Source: Bacteroidota bacterium
GTDB lineage: Bacteria > Bacteroidota > Bacteroidia > UKL13-3
Reading direction: 5' to 3'
Assembly (NCBI GenBank): GCA_027491355.1
Contig: JAIXWI010000010.1
Coordinates: forward strand, 1 to 63,575
Length of the DNA stretch: 63,575 nucleotides
Position 1 is the first letter of the stretch. Every line of letters starts with the position of its first letter. The notes below the pieces were generated by a model. The model saw only the letters and a list, made by a program, of their open reading frames with translations, searched no databases and was not told the origin of the DNA. Below are positions 9,589 to 18,941 of this stretch, piece after piece. Position numbers and translations under genes: made by a program.

Positions 9589-10218
9589 ATGAAGCTATTT
9601 AAAACCCTTTTGGTTGTGTGCTTACCATTTGCATTGTTTAGCCAATCCTTGAATCATGTTCAAAAAAATCAGTTAAAAATGGCAACTGATAAAGGAAAAG
9701 CTGTTAATTACAATGCCTTAGGAATTGGAGTTTTTCCATCTTCAGAATTGATGGCTGGAGGAAACCATGTCAATTATCGAAGATATGGATTTGGTATCAG
9801 CTGGCGAGTTGGAGTACAAGCAATCTTGGACATCCGGAAAATGAATATTAGTAATATCTCAATTGACAATGCTGGTAAGAATTCCTGGCTAACAGGCAAC
9901 CACATCAACCAATATGCATACAGCATTAATTTTAACTATGTAAAAGCATTAACCAAAAAAATTCCTTTTTACATGGGTGCAGGGCTAACGAGGATCCGCA
10001 CACTCAGCGAGGTAAATGCTTATGGCAATCCTTTAATAAAAGAATGGATCATGAATGAGAAAGAAACAGGTTTTGCCCTGAATTTTGGTGCGGGTGTTTT
10101 TCTACCAATCACCAGTAGGCTCATTTTAAATGTAGGCTATGACTACCAACCACAAACCATGTTTATAGGTATTTGTATTGCCAGCCCTTACAATTGGGAG
10201 GATATAGACCTCTGGTAG
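9589..10218 (+). CDS. Predicted outer-membrane beta-barrel protein
   Basis: A 209-residue exported protein of unknown function. The signal peptide is residues 1-18 (MKLFKTLLVVCLPFALFSQ). The mature part has alternating, glycine- and aromatic-rich strands such as YGFGISWRVGVQA, YSINFNYVKAL and FALNFGAGVFLP, and it ends in an aromatic residue, which fits a small outer-membrane barrel. I start at the ATG at 9589 rather than a TTG two codons upstream. It is transcribed opposite to its neighbours and splits the rimM-trmD pair. Its stop codon directly abuts the rimM stop with no base between them. Confidence 0.7.
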   Translation: MKLFKTLLVVCLPFALFSQSLNHVQKNQLKMATDKGKAVNYNALGIGVFPSSELMAGGNHVNYRRYGFGISWRVGVQAILDIRKMNISNISIDNAGKNSWLTGNHINQYAYSINFNYVKALTKKIPFYMGAGLTRIRTLSEVNAYGNPLIKEWIMNEKETGFALNFGAGVFLPITSRLILNVGYDYQPQTMFIGICIASPYNWEDIDLW

Positions 10219-10728
10219 TTATAAATTCAAAATGCCCTCGGGCAGTTCAACATCAATGATACGGTCAACTTCATCGAGTCCTAAAACTATGGGTTCTACA
10301 GCTGGAATGAGACATTCATTTCCAAGATAGGTAGTTTTGAGTAATACCTGCATGGGCATTTCAATGACTTCCTCTACCCTACCAATGCTTCCGTGTTGCA
10401 CATCTATGATTTCAAAACCAATCAATTGATCTGAAATTTCTTTGTGCCTTCTTAAGCCTTTTTTTCTTGGCAATAAAAACGAAAGTCCAACCAAATCAAT
10501 GGCTTTGTCAACTGTATCAATATCCTTGAAATGTAATATGTATTCTGTGGGACTGATTTGCTTGAGCTCATTGATATAAAACGGAACGGGCTTTTCTCGG
10601 ATTTCGAGAAAAGCCCATTCTGTTATTTTTTCCTTTTGAAGCAATTGTATTTTAACAGCTCCAAAATTTCCATGCGTTTTGAGAACCGAGCCAACTAGAT
10701 CAAAATCTTTTCTGTTGATGGTTTTCAA
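10219..10728 (-). CDS. rimM: Ribosome maturation factor RimM
   Basis: 16S rRNA processing factor that binds S19 and helps 30S head assembly. The N-terminal barrel begins DLVGSVLKTHGNFGAVKI and the PRC-barrel region contains IGFEIIDVQHGSIGRVEEV. I place the start at a TTG (10728), 7 bases after the rpsP stop, giving 169 residues, the usual family length. A longer reading begins inside rpsP, but its extra 57 Lys/Leu/Gln-rich residues are the out-of-frame image of the S16 tail. The coding sequence contains a perfect 12-bp hairpin at 10588-10616. The gene is co-transcribed with rpsP. Confidence 0.9.
   Translation of the reverse strand: MKTINRKDFDLVGSVLKTHGNFGAVKIQLLQKEKITEWAFLEIREKPVPFYINELKQISPTEYILHFKDIDTVDKAIDLVGLSFLLPRKKGLRRHKEISDQLIGFEIIDVQHGSIGRVEEVIEMPMQVLLKTTYLGNECLIPAVEPIVLGLDEVDRIIDVELPEGILNL
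10588..10616. repeat. Perfect 12-bp inverted repeat inside rimM
   Basis: GGGCTTTTCTCG (10588-10599) and CGAGAAAAGCCC (10605-10616) are exactly complementary around a 5-base loop. It lies fully inside coding sequence and would form a strong mRNA hairpin. No T run follows it on the rimM strand, so it is not an ordinary terminator. Confidence 0.9.
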
Positions 10729-10735
10729 TTGAATC

Positions 10736-11302
10736 TTATTCTGCAGGTGTTTCTGTTGCTTCTGCAGCTGGTGCTTCTTCAGTTGCTTCCATAGCAGGCG
10801 CTTCTTCTGTTGCAGCTTCAGCAGCTTGTGCTTCAGCATTGGCAGCAGCAATTTTAGCCGCAATTTTCTCTGCTCTTGCAGCACTTGCTTTTGCTTCATC
10901 AGCTAATTTAGCAGCCAATTTGTCTTTAGCACCTGAACTAACACGGTTTTTGTGTTGCTCAATTTTGGTAATTTTTTCATTTTCCCAAGCAGCAAATTTT
11001 GCGTCTGCTTGTTCTTGTGTAATGGCTCCTTTAGCAACACCAAGACTCAAGTGTCTTTTCATCATGGCACCTTTGTAAGAAAGGATGGCACGACAAGTGT
11101 CTGTTGGCTGAGCGCCATTTTGTAACCAATAAACCGCACGATCAACATCTAGATCAATCGTTGCCGGTTGAGTTTGAGGAAGGTATGAACCAATTTTCTC
11201 GATAAATTTACCATCCCTCGGAGCACGTGAATCCGCCACCACTACGTGGTAAAAAGGTGCTTTAGAGCGTCCTTGACGCTGTAACCTGATTTTTACTGAC
11301 AT
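10736..11302 (-). CDS. rpsP: 30S ribosomal protein S16 with long acidic tail
   Basis: Small-subunit assembly protein. The conserved core covers about residues 1-85 ([39 protein letters not shown]). The protein is 188 residues, about twice the E. coli length. The extra part is a Lys/Ala helix-like stretch followed by an Ala/Glu/Thr-rich acidic tail with repeated EEAPA units. Long tails of this kind are known in Bacteroidota S16. It heads the transcript that includes rimM. A near-match CATTTTTG lies about 47 bases upstream of the start. Confidence 0.95.
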   Translation of the reverse strand: MSVKIRLQRQGRSKAPFYHVVVADSRAPRDGKFIEKIGSYLPQTQPATIDLDVDRAVYWLQNGAQPTDTCRAILSYKGAMMKRHLSLGVAKGAITQEQADAKFAAWENEKITKIEQHKNRVSSGAKDKLAAKLADEAKASAARAEKIAAKIAAANAEAQAAEAATEEAPAMEATEEAPAAEATETPAE

Positions 11303-11428
11303 ATGTTTTTTGTTTTAACCCAATGGTCTCCAGTTCCATTAGGGGGTGGCAAAAATGCAAACTTTTCAAATAAAAAACAAACAAAATCAAGATTTTAAGC
11401 CTGTTTTGAAAAGAATTTTTAGACACTG

Positions 11429-11974
11429 TTAAGGGTTAATTCGGACAATTTTGTATTGCCCTCCCCTTATTTGAAACCACAACTGACCATCATTTCCAAT
11501 CATGGCACCAGCTTTGTTTCTGTATATCTCCATAGGATTTTGATGTAAAATTTGTTCTACAAAATCTGGCCCAAATATGAGGTCGAAATCTCGTATAAAA
11601 TCTGCTCTACTTGGATAGCCAGGAATTGGAAAGGCAATTACACCTGCAATTCTTTCCTTGTTGCGGTCCATAACATCCCATTGAAAATGCTCAAAAAACT
11701 TGATGAACCTTTTTGCATTTGGAAAGCCTGCTTGGTCCCAGCTCATGCAAATGGTACTGTCTCTGAACAATTGTCTTTTACTTTGATAAGGATTGGCTAA
11801 GGTATAATCTATGACTTCGGCATTTAATCCTGGAATAGAACCTCCTGTTGGTTTAGACCTAAAGGTTCGGGTAATTTTAGTACTGTCTGTACGTAATTCA
11901 ATGTGTGCAATGGGCTCATTACAAGCCATCGACATGTACATCATTGCAACTATTCCTACTAAAACCCTTTTCAT
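11429..11974 (-). CDS. Predicted lipoprotein of unknown function
   Basis: A 181-residue protein with a lipoprotein signal: a hydrophobic N-terminus and a lipobox-like MSMAC (Cys18). The mature part has no motif I recognise; it contains ELRTDSTKITRTFRS and ends with a WFQIRGGQYKIVRINP stretch that looks like a beta strand pair. Its ATG directly follows the purB stop (TAAATG), so it is almost certainly co-transcribed and translationally coupled with purB. This proximity alone does not imply a purine role. Confidence 0.65.
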   Translation of the reverse strand: MKRVLVGIVAMMYMSMACNEPIAHIELRTDSTKITRTFRSKPTGGSIPGLNAEVIDYTLANPYQSKRQLFRDSTICMSWDQAGFPNAKRFIKFFEHFQWDVMDRNKERIAGVIAFPIPGYPSRADFIRDFDLIFGPDFVEQILHQNPMEIYRNKAGAMIGNDGQLWFQIRGGQYKIVRINP

Positions 11975-13327
11975 TTAAATACCTGTGTAATTATGGGGTG
12001 TAACATTGAGCAATTCAAGTTTTACTTGCTCAGTTACCTGCAAGGTATGGATAAAATTTCTAATTTGCTCAGGCCCTATGTGTTCATTGGTTCTGGTAAG
12101 CGCTTTCAAGGCCTCGTATGGTTTTTCGTAGCCTTCTCGTCTTAAAATGGTTTGAATGGCTTCTGCCACCACAGCCCAGTTTTGTTCTAAATCTGCATGC
12201 AACTTACTTTCATTCAATAAAAGTTTGTTCAAACCTTTTAAAATTGACTGCAATGCAATGATTTGATGCGCCAATGGCACACCTAAATTTCTAAGTACAG
12301 TACTGTCAGTTAGATCACGTTGTAACCTCGACACAGGTAATTTTTCAGCCAAATGAGAGAACAATGCATTGGCAATTCCTAAATTACCCTCTGCGTTTTC
12401 AAAGTCAATTGGGTTTACTTTATGAGGCATGGCACTTGAACCAACTTCACCAGCTTTTAGTTGTTGCTTGAAATATTCCATTGAAACATATTGCCATACA
12501 TCTTTACAAAAATCCAATAAAATAGTATTGATGCGCATGTTGGCATGGCAAAATGCAGCCAAATGATCGTAATGTTCAATTTGAGTGGTGTATTGTGAAC
12601 GACTCAAACTTAAAGTATGGTTAACAAACGTATTGGCAAATTGAACCCAGTTGATAGTAGGATAAGCCACATGATGGGCATTAAAATTACCTGTTGCCCC
12701 ACCAAATTTTGCTGAAAATGGCACTTGTTTCAATGCTTTAAGCTGTATATCAAGCCTTTCAACAAACACTTTCCATTCCTTACCTAACAATGTTGGTGAA
12801 GCTGGTTGACCATGGGTTTTGGCCAACATTGGAATCTTAGCCCAATCTTCAGCTTGGTGCTTCATTTTATCAAAAACCTGCTCCATCATAGGAAGCAATT
12901 CTTGTTCAAAAGCATTTTTCAAACTCAACGGTATCGCAGTATTGTTGATGTCTTGAGAGGTCAATCCAAAATGTATGAACTCAGCTGCTTGGCTGATATT
13001 CATTTGTTCGAAAGCTTCTTTTAAAAAATATTCAACTGCTTTGACATCATGATTGGTGGTTTTCTCAATTTCTTTGATGCGAAGGGCGTCTGATTCACTG
13101 AAATTGAGGTAAAGGTTTTTCAATTGTTGTTCATAGGTAGCTATATCAAAAGTAGCCAGTTGAGGCAATGGGAGTTTGCACAAGGCAATAAAGTACTCCA
13201 CCTCTACAAGAACCCTGTATTTAATCAACCCAAATTCGCTAAAATAATTTCCTAAATTTTTAGTAAGCCTTTTGTACCTGCCATCAACAGGACTGATTGC
13301 GTAGAGTTCAGCGTTTGAATTGTTCAT
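11975..13327 (-). CDS. purB: Adenylosuccinate lyase
   Basis: Cleaves SAICAR to AICAR and adenylosuccinate to AMP, giving fumarate in both steps of purine synthesis. The fumarate lyase superfamily signature is GSSAMPHKVNPIDFENAEGN, and TSQDINNTA and KTHGQPASPT are further active-site regions. I use the ATG at 13327 (MNNSNAELYAISPVDGRY, 450 residues) because the family begins with this sequence and the promoter lies just upstream. The downstream lipoprotein gene starts on the next base after the stop. Confidence 0.96.
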   Translation of the reverse strand: MNNSNAELYAISPVDGRYKRLTKNLGNYFSEFGLIKYRVLVEVEYFIALCKLPLPQLATFDIATYEQQLKNLYLNFSESDALRIKEIEKTTNHDVKAVEYFLKEAFEQMNISQAAEFIHFGLTSQDINNTAIPLSLKNAFEQELLPMMEQVFDKMKHQAEDWAKIPMLAKTHGQPASPTLLGKEWKVFVERLDIQLKALKQVPFSAKFGGATGNFNAHHVAYPTINWVQFANTFVNHTLSLSRSQYTTQIEHYDHLAAFCHANMRINTILLDFCKDVWQYVSMEYFKQQLKAGEVGSSAMPHKVNPIDFENAEGNLGIANALFSHLAEKLPVSRLQRDLTDSTVLRNLGVPLAHQIIALQSILKGLNKLLLNESKLHADLEQNWAVVAEAIQTILRREGYEKPYEALKALTRTNEHIGPEQIRNFIHTLQVTEQVKLELLNVTPHNYTGI

Positions 13328-13343
13328 TGTGTTGAATAAAATG

Positions 13344-13351
13344 CAAAAATA
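13344..13351 (-). promoter_or_regulatory. -7 element of purB
   Basis: TATTTTTG on the minus strand is a perfect TAnnTTTG match, 16 bases before the purB ATG. A TTTG lies 23 bases further upstream (13378-13375), a little beyond the usual spacing. Confidence 0.6.
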
Positions 13352-13395
13352 AGCCAAACTATTTGAACTGAAAGCAAAAAAACAATCCTTTTTGG

Positions 13396-13427
13396 TTTGT
13401 ATTGATTAGCGTTATCTATGTAATTTG
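13396..13427 (+). promoter_or_regulatory. Candidate promoter of sppA
   Basis: TTTG (13396-13399) and TAATTTG (13421-13427) are 21 bases apart. The -7 part is one base shorter than the usual pattern. It is back to back with the purB promoter. Confidence 0.4.
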
Positions 13428-13457
13428 CTTTGTATATTTACAGCCAATTCAATTGCA

Positions 13458-15227
13458 ATGAAACAATTTTTAAAATTTACACTGGCCAGTATGTTTGGTT
13501 TTTTACTCGCAGGATTTGTAGGATTTGTATTATTAATAAGTGCTGTTAGTGCATTGACGAGTGGCTTGAGCGAAGAAACTGAAATGATTCAAGTGCCGGA
13601 TAACAGTGTGCTTCATTTAAAAATCAACTATAGCATACCTGAAAGGGGCAGCAAAGGAAATGTAGATTTGAGTATGTTTGGTATGCCTGGTTTTGGAAAA
13701 GAACAGGGTCTTCAAGACCTTATTAAAGTTGTTAACGATGCAGCAATTGATGAACATATCAAAGGCATTTATTTAGAGTTAGATTTGAGTAGTCAAAGTT
13801 TTGCCATAGTTGAAGAGCTCAGAAAAGCTTTATTGGCCTTCAAGAAGCACAATAAATTCATTGTTGCTTATGCTGAAATGATAGATGAATATGGTTATTA
13901 TCTTGCAGCAACAGCTAACAAAATTTATTTGAATCCAAACGGCACATTGGTTCTGAATGGCTTGGCCTCTGAAGTGGTTTACTTGAAAGATGCACTCGAT
14001 AAAATTGGTTTAGAGCCACAATTAATCAGACATGGTAAATTCAAATCGGCAGGTGAACCATTCATTGCCAACAAAATGAGCAATGAAAACAGGGCGCAAA
14101 TTGAAAGTTATTTAGGCTCATTGTACCATCATTTTGTAGCACAAATAGCCTTAGACCGTAAAAAGGACAACGCTTTTGTGCACAAGGTTATCAATGAGTT
14201 GAAAATACAACAAACCCATCAAGCTGTTGAACTTGGAATGATTGACGGTGTTTTGTATGATGACCAAGTAAAAGAGGAAATTCAAAAACTTTGCCTACAA
14301 CCTACAGAAAAAGAGCCGCATTTTATTTTGGCAAGCAAATACAAAAACTCAAGTGTAAAACCTGCTTCATCAGCCAATCAAATTGCCATTTTATATTGCA
14401 ATGGAGAAATTGTTTCGGGTAAAAGCAGCGATGGCAATATTGGGTCAATCTCTATTTGCGAACAACTCAAAAGAATCAGAAAAGATGAAAACATCAAAGC
14501 ATTGGTATTGCGCATCAATTCACCAGGCGGAAGTGCCCTTGCCTCAGATGTAATGTGGAGAGAAATTGAATTGGTAAAAAAATCAAAGCCAGTTGTTGTT
14601 TCCATGGGAAGTGTTGCTGCGAGTGGGGGGTATTATATTGCTGCACCAGCCAATTGGATCATTGCTCAACCCAATACCATTACTGGTTCAATTGGCGTAT
14701 TTGGCATGCTGCTCAATGCACAAAATTTATTAGAGAATAAATTAGGTGTACACATAGAAACTGTGAAATTTGGTGAATACGCCGATTTAGGAATGCCCAA
14801 CAGGCCTTTGAACCCCTCTGAAAAACAAGTCATCCAAAATGGCGTAGATTTAATTTACACTGATTTTATTAAGAAGGTAGCACAAGGCAGAAAAATCAGT
14901 GAAGCAAAAGTAGACTCCATTGCTCAAGGTAGGGTTTGGAGCGGCAAAGATGCACTGAAAATTGGCTTAGTTGATGAATTAGGTGGTTTGGACAGAGCTA
15001 TAGCAGTTGCTGCAGAAAAAGCTAAATTAACTGAATTCAGAACCATACAATTGCCAGGGTTGAAAGAACCAATTGAACAGTTATTTGAAAGTTTTAGCAG
15101 CGAGGCAGAAGCATTTGTTTTGAAACAACAACTAGGACCACAGTATACTTGGTTTCAAACAATTAAAAAGCAATGCAAATACCAAGGCATCCAAACTAGA
15201 ATGGATCATACCTTGAGCATTCACTAA
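13458..15227 (+). CDS. sppA: Signal peptide peptidase SppA, 67K type
   Basis: Membrane-anchored serine protease that degrades cleaved signal peptides. One N-terminal membrane segment (about residues 8-33) is followed by two tandem S49 domains. The general-base Lys is in RHGKFKSAGEPF (about residue 193) of the first domain and the nucleophile Ser in GSVAASGGYYIA (about residue 388) of the second, which is the E. coli SppA arrangement. I start at the ATG at 13458 (589 residues). The stop abuts the ffh stop on the other strand with no gap. Confidence 0.93.
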   Translation: MKQFLKFTLASMFGFLLAGFVGFVLLISAVSALTSGLSEETEMIQVPDNSVLHLKINYSIPERGSKGNVDLSMFGMPGFGKEQGLQDLIKVVNDAAIDEHIKGIYLELDLSSQSFAIVEELRKALLAFKKHNKFIVAYAEMIDEYGYYLAATANKIYLNPNGTLVLNGLASEVVYLKDALDKIGLEPQLIRHGKFKSAGEPFIANKMSNENRAQIESYLGSLYHHFVAQIALDRKKDNAFVHKVINELKIQQTHQAVELGMIDGVLYDDQVKEEIQKLCLQPTEKEPHFILASKYKNSSVKPASSANQIAILYCNGEIVSGKSSDGNIGSISICEQLKRIRKDENIKALVLRINSPGGSALASDVMWREIELVKKSKPVVVSMGSVAASGGYYIAAPANWIIAQPNTITGSIGVFGMLLNAQNLLENKLGVHIETVKFGEYADLGMPNRPLNPSEKQVIQNGVDLIYTDFIKKVAQGRKISEAKVDSIAQGRVWSGKDALKIGLVDELGGLDRAIAVAAEKAKLTEFRTIQLPGLKEPIEQLFESFSSEAEAFVLKQQLGPQYTWFQTIKKQCKYQGIQTRMDHTLSIH

Positions 15228-16556
15228 CTATTTCATAAAGGGCATACCACGTAAGCTTCTTCCTGCTCCCTGTAATTTCCCAATGCTCTTCATCATTTTA
15301 CGCATTTCTTCAAATTGCTTGAGCAATTGGTTCACTTGTTGGATGTCTGTTCCACTTCCTGTTGCTATTCTTTTGCGCCTTGATCCATTGATTAAATCGG
15401 GATTTTTACGTTCTATTGGGGTCATAGAGTTGATGATGGCCTCAATGCCTTTGAAAGCGTCGTCACTGATATCCAAATCTTTGATTGATTTACCAACTCC
15501 AGGAATCATGCCCATCAAATCTTTGAGGTTACCCATTTTTTTGATTTGTTGAATTTGGGTATAAAAGTCTTCGAACGTGAATTGGTCTTTTAATAATTTC
15601 TTTTGAAGTTTTTCAGCTTCTTCTTCGTCAAAAACTGATTGGGCTTTTTCTACCAAACTAACAATATCGCCCATTCCTAAAATTCTTTGGGCCATGCGGT
15701 CTGGGTGGAAAACATCTAATGCTTCCATTTTCTCGCCCATACCCATGAATTTAATCGGTTTGTTTACTACCGATTTAATAGACAAAGCAGCACCACCTCT
15801 GGTGTCACCATCTAATTTGGTTAAAATAACACCCGTAAAATCTAATACATCATTGAAGGCTTTAGCCGTATTAACAGCATCCTGACCAGTCATTGCATCC
15901 ACAACAAACAAAATTTCTTGGGGTTGAACGGCATTTTTGATGTCGCCAATCTCTTTCATCATTTCTTCATCAATGCTCAAACGACCAGCGGTGTCAATGA
16001 TTAGCACTTTTGAACCAGCTTCTTTAGCTGCTTTCAAAGCTTCTTTGGCAATGTCTATAGGATTTTTACTATTTTCGTTGGCATATACAGGAACATTCAA
16101 TTGTTCACCTAAAACTTTTAACTGAGCAATCGCTGCAGGTCTGTATACGTCACAGGCTGCCAACATTACTGATTTGCCTTTTTTACTCAAATAATTGGCA
16201 AGTTTAGCACTGTGAGTGGTTTTACCAGAACCTTGTAATCCAGCCATTAAAATGATGCTAGGATTGCCATTCAGGTTAATATCTTGGGTGGTTCCGCCCA
16301 ATAAAGCAGTCAATTCATCGCTCACAATTTTAACCATTAACTGACCAGGGGTGACACTTGTTAGCACATTGGCTCCCAAAGCCTTTTCCTTTACAGTATC
16401 GGTAAATTGTTTAGCTATTTTAAAATTCACATCGGCATCAATCAATGCTTTTCTGATTTCCTTTACGGTTTCAGCTACGTTGATTTCACTAATCTTACCC
16501 TGTCCTTTGAGCACTTTAAAAGCTCTGTCTAACCTGCTGCTTAAATTTTCGAACAT
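15228..16556 (-). CDS. ffh: Signal recognition particle GTPase Ffh
   Basis: SRP54 homologue that binds nascent membrane-protein signals and delivers ribosomes to FtsY and SecYEG. The NG domain shows P-loop GLQGSGKTTHSAKLA, DTAGR and TKLDGDTRGGAA. The C-terminal M domain binds 4.5S RNA through the SGSG-like RIATGSGTDIQQ and is unusually short of methionine brush at the very end (GRSLRGMPFMK). At 442 residues it has normal length. It is monocistronic with a strong promoter at 16577-16607. Confidence 0.96.
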   Translation of the reverse strand: MFENLSSRLDRAFKVLKGQGKISEINVAETVKEIRKALIDADVNFKIAKQFTDTVKEKALGANVLTSVTPGQLMVKIVSDELTALLGGTTQDINLNGNPSIILMAGLQGSGKTTHSAKLANYLSKKGKSVMLAACDVYRPAAIAQLKVLGEQLNVPVYANENSKNPIDIAKEALKAAKEAGSKVLIIDTAGRLSIDEEMMKEIGDIKNAVQPQEILFVVDAMTGQDAVNTAKAFNDVLDFTGVILTKLDGDTRGGAALSIKSVVNKPIKFMGMGEKMEALDVFHPDRMAQRILGMGDIVSLVEKAQSVFDEEEAEKLQKKLLKDQFTFEDFYTQIQQIKKMGNLKDLMGMIPGVGKSIKDLDISDDAFKGIEAIINSMTPIERKNPDLINGSRRKRIATGSGTDIQQVNQLLKQFEEMRKMMKSIGKLQGAGRSLRGMPFMK

Positions 16557-16576
16557 TTATTTTAAAAATTGATTGG

Positions 16577-16607
16577 CAAAAATAAGCATTCCTTTAGCAT
16601 ACTCAAA
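16577..16607 (-). promoter_or_regulatory. Promoter of ffh
   Basis: Minus-strand TTTG (16607-16604), 19-base spacer, then TATTTTTG (16584-16577). This is a full match to the Bacteroidota promoter pattern, 20 bases before the ffh start. Confidence 0.7.
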
Positions 16608-16700
16608 CAAAAAAAACTCAAGCCAAAATGGGTACAAAATGTGGGTTTTGTATGCTTTAAATTGCAGTATTTTGGTCAAAAATTAGAACGCTACTCAATT

Positions 16701-18941
16701 ATGAACAAAATCAAACAAATGAAACGCATTTTAGTAACAGCTCTTTTAATTGGTTGTACCCAAGCAAATGCTCAAGATAAAATGCTCAGCATAGAAGATG
16801 CCGTTTTGAAACAAAGAACAGTCCTTGCACCTGAAAAACTAAATCAATTACAATGGATTCCAGGTACCGACAAATTTGGTTTTACAAGCAAACAAAACAA
16901 TGTTGAAATATTACTTACCGAAGACGCTACAACATTAAAAATAGACACCATTTTAAACATTCAAACATTTAATTATGCTTGGAGAAACCTAAACAAAGAA
17001 GCCAAGGATATGGCTAAATTTCCTGCCATCACATTTGTTAATGGCAGTACCTTCAGGTTTCAATTTAACAATGCAATTTACCATTTTAACCTGACTCAAA
17101 ACACTTGTGAACTTTTGGCAAAAGCACCATTTAATGCTGAAAACCTAGATTATGAACCTAACAGTCAAAATTTAGCATACACACTCAATAACCAACTTTG
17201 GTTGCACCAAGGTAAAACCGCTGAGAAAAATTTCAATCAAACAGCTGAAGATAAAAGAGAAATAATTACTACTGATGGTTCTCCTACCCTTCATTATGGC
17301 AAAGCTGTTCACCGAAACGAATTTGGCATCAACAAGGGAACATTTTTCTCTAATTCAGGTAAACAACTTGCCTTTTATAAAATGAACGAAGAAATGGTGA
17401 GCGATTACCAAACCATGAATTTTGATGCGCTAGATACCAATCACCTCAATTTAACCAAACCAAGTAAATTTCATTCATTCAAATACCCAATGGCAGGAAA
17501 CACAAGTCATGAGGTAAAAGTATTGGTTTATGATAGTCAAAACAAAAGAACAGTTGAATTACAAACTGGCTTACCTGCAGAACAATATTTAACCAATATT
17601 GCATGGAGTCCAAATGATGAATTCATATACATAGCACATGTAAATAGGGCGCAAAATGAAATGAATTTAAAACAATACGATGCTAAAACAGGTGCATTTA
17701 TTCGCCTTTTGTTTACAGAAAAACATGACAAATATGTTGAACCTGAAAAACCTATTTTATTTACCAAAAACAACACAGGCAACTTTATTTGGATGAGTGA
17801 AAGAGATGGTTTTAACCATTTGTATTTATACAATAAAAAAGGTGAGTTAATAAGGCAATTGACCAAGGGTAGTTTTGCGGTAACTGATATTTTAGGTTTC
17901 AATGAAAATGGTGAAAAATTGTTTTATGCCGCATACACAGACCAAGGTATGCACAGGTTCAGTTATGTATTGGATTTAAAAACAGCACAATCACATGTCA
18001 TTAATGGAAACCCAGGCGTACATCAAACATACATCAATAGCAAAGGAACTCATGCTTTAGATCAATTCAGCAATTTGTATACACCCAGAAGGATTGTACT
18101 GCACGAAACCAATGGTAAAGAGTTGGCAACTATTTTGAATGCCACAAATCCACTGAAAGATTATAAAAAATGTGAAATTCAAACATTTACTATTGCTTCA
18201 ACCGATAAAACAGTTCCATTGAACTGCAGAATGATTTTGCCACCTCAATTTGACGCTACAAAAAAATATCCTGTCATTGTATATGTATATGGCGGACCTC
18301 ATGTGCAATTAATATCTGACAGTTGGTTAGGCCAGGCTGATATGTGGCTCTATTACATGGCTCAACAAGGTTACATTACTTTTAGCTTAGACAACAGAGG
18401 CTCATTAAACAGAGGTTTAAATTTTGAAAATGCCATCCATAGAAACTTAGGTAAACTTGAATTAGAAGACCAATTGGCAGGTATTCAATTTTTAAAATCA
18501 AAACCTTATGTAGACAGTAGCAAAATGGGTGTTTTTGGTTGGAGTTTTGGCGGATTCATGAGCACCAGTTTGATGTTAAAAACACCTGATATTTTTAAAG
18601 CTGGAGTTGCAGGTGGACCTGTCATTGACTGGCGTTATTATGAAATCATGTATACTGAGCGATACATGGACCAACCTCAAGAAAATCCTTTAGGCTATCA
18701 ACAAGCTGATTTATTAGGATATACCAAAAACTTAAAAGGTAAATTACTAATGATTCATGGCACCTCAGACGATGTGGTGCTATGGCAACATAGCCTTCAA
18801 TTTGTTAAAAAATGTGTTGAAGATGGTATACTCATAGATTACTTTGTTTATCCCGAACACCTCCACAATGTAATGGGCAATGACCGTGTGCATTTGATGA
18901 GGAAAATTACTCAATATTTCAATGAGAATTTAGCCAAATAA
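16701..18941 (+). CDS. Dipeptidyl peptidase IV-type S9 serine peptidase
   Basis: Exported prolyl-oligopeptidase-family peptidase that removes dipeptides from peptide N-termini. A signal peptide is followed by a beta-propeller-like region (DPP-IV N-terminal domain) and an alpha/beta-hydrolase domain. The catalytic triad is visible: Ser in GWSFGGF (about residue 614), Asp in GTSDDVV (about 690) and His in PEHLHNV (about 720). I start at the ATG at 16701 (746 residues); an ATG at 16722 (MKRILVTALL) is also possible and makes a more typical signal peptide. The next gene's ATG overlaps its stop by one base. Confidence 0.9.
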   Translation: MNKIKQMKRILVTALLIGCTQANAQDKMLSIEDAVLKQRTVLAPEKLNQLQWIPGTDKFGFTSKQNNVEILLTEDATTLKIDTILNIQTFNYAWRNLNKEAKDMAKFPAITFVNGSTFRFQFNNAIYHFNLTQNTCELLAKAPFNAENLDYEPNSQNLAYTLNNQLWLHQGKTAEKNFNQTAEDKREIITTDGSPTLHYGKAVHRNEFGINKGTFFSNSGKQLAFYKMNEEMVSDYQTMNFDALDTNHLNLTKPSKFHSFKYPMAGNTSHEVKVLVYDSQNKRTVELQTGLPAEQYLTNIAWSPNDEFIYIAHVNRAQNEMNLKQYDAKTGAFIRLLFTEKHDKYVEPEKPILFTKNNTGNFIWMSERDGFNHLYLYNKKGELIRQLTKGSFAVTDILGFNENGEKLFYAAYTDQGMHRFSYVLDLKTAQSHVINGNPGVHQTYINSKGTHALDQFSNLYTPRRIVLHETNGKELATILNATNPLKDYKKCEIQTFTIASTDKTVPLNCRMILPPQFDATKKYPVIVYVYGGPHVQLISDSWLGQADMWLYYMAQQGYITFSLDNRGSLNRGLNFENAIHRNLGKLELEDQLAGIQFLKSKPYVDSSKMGVFGWSFGGFMSTSLMLKTPDIFKAGVAGGPVIDWRYYEIMYTERYMDQPQENPLGYQQADLLGYTKNLKGKLLMIHGTSDDVVLWQHSLQFVKKCVEDGILIDYFVYPEHLHNVMGNDRVHLMRKITQYFNENLAK

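Noticed and set aside
10729-10899. A 57-residue N-terminal extension of RimM.
   Set aside because: It is the out-of-frame reading of the rpsP tail; composition and overlap rule it out.
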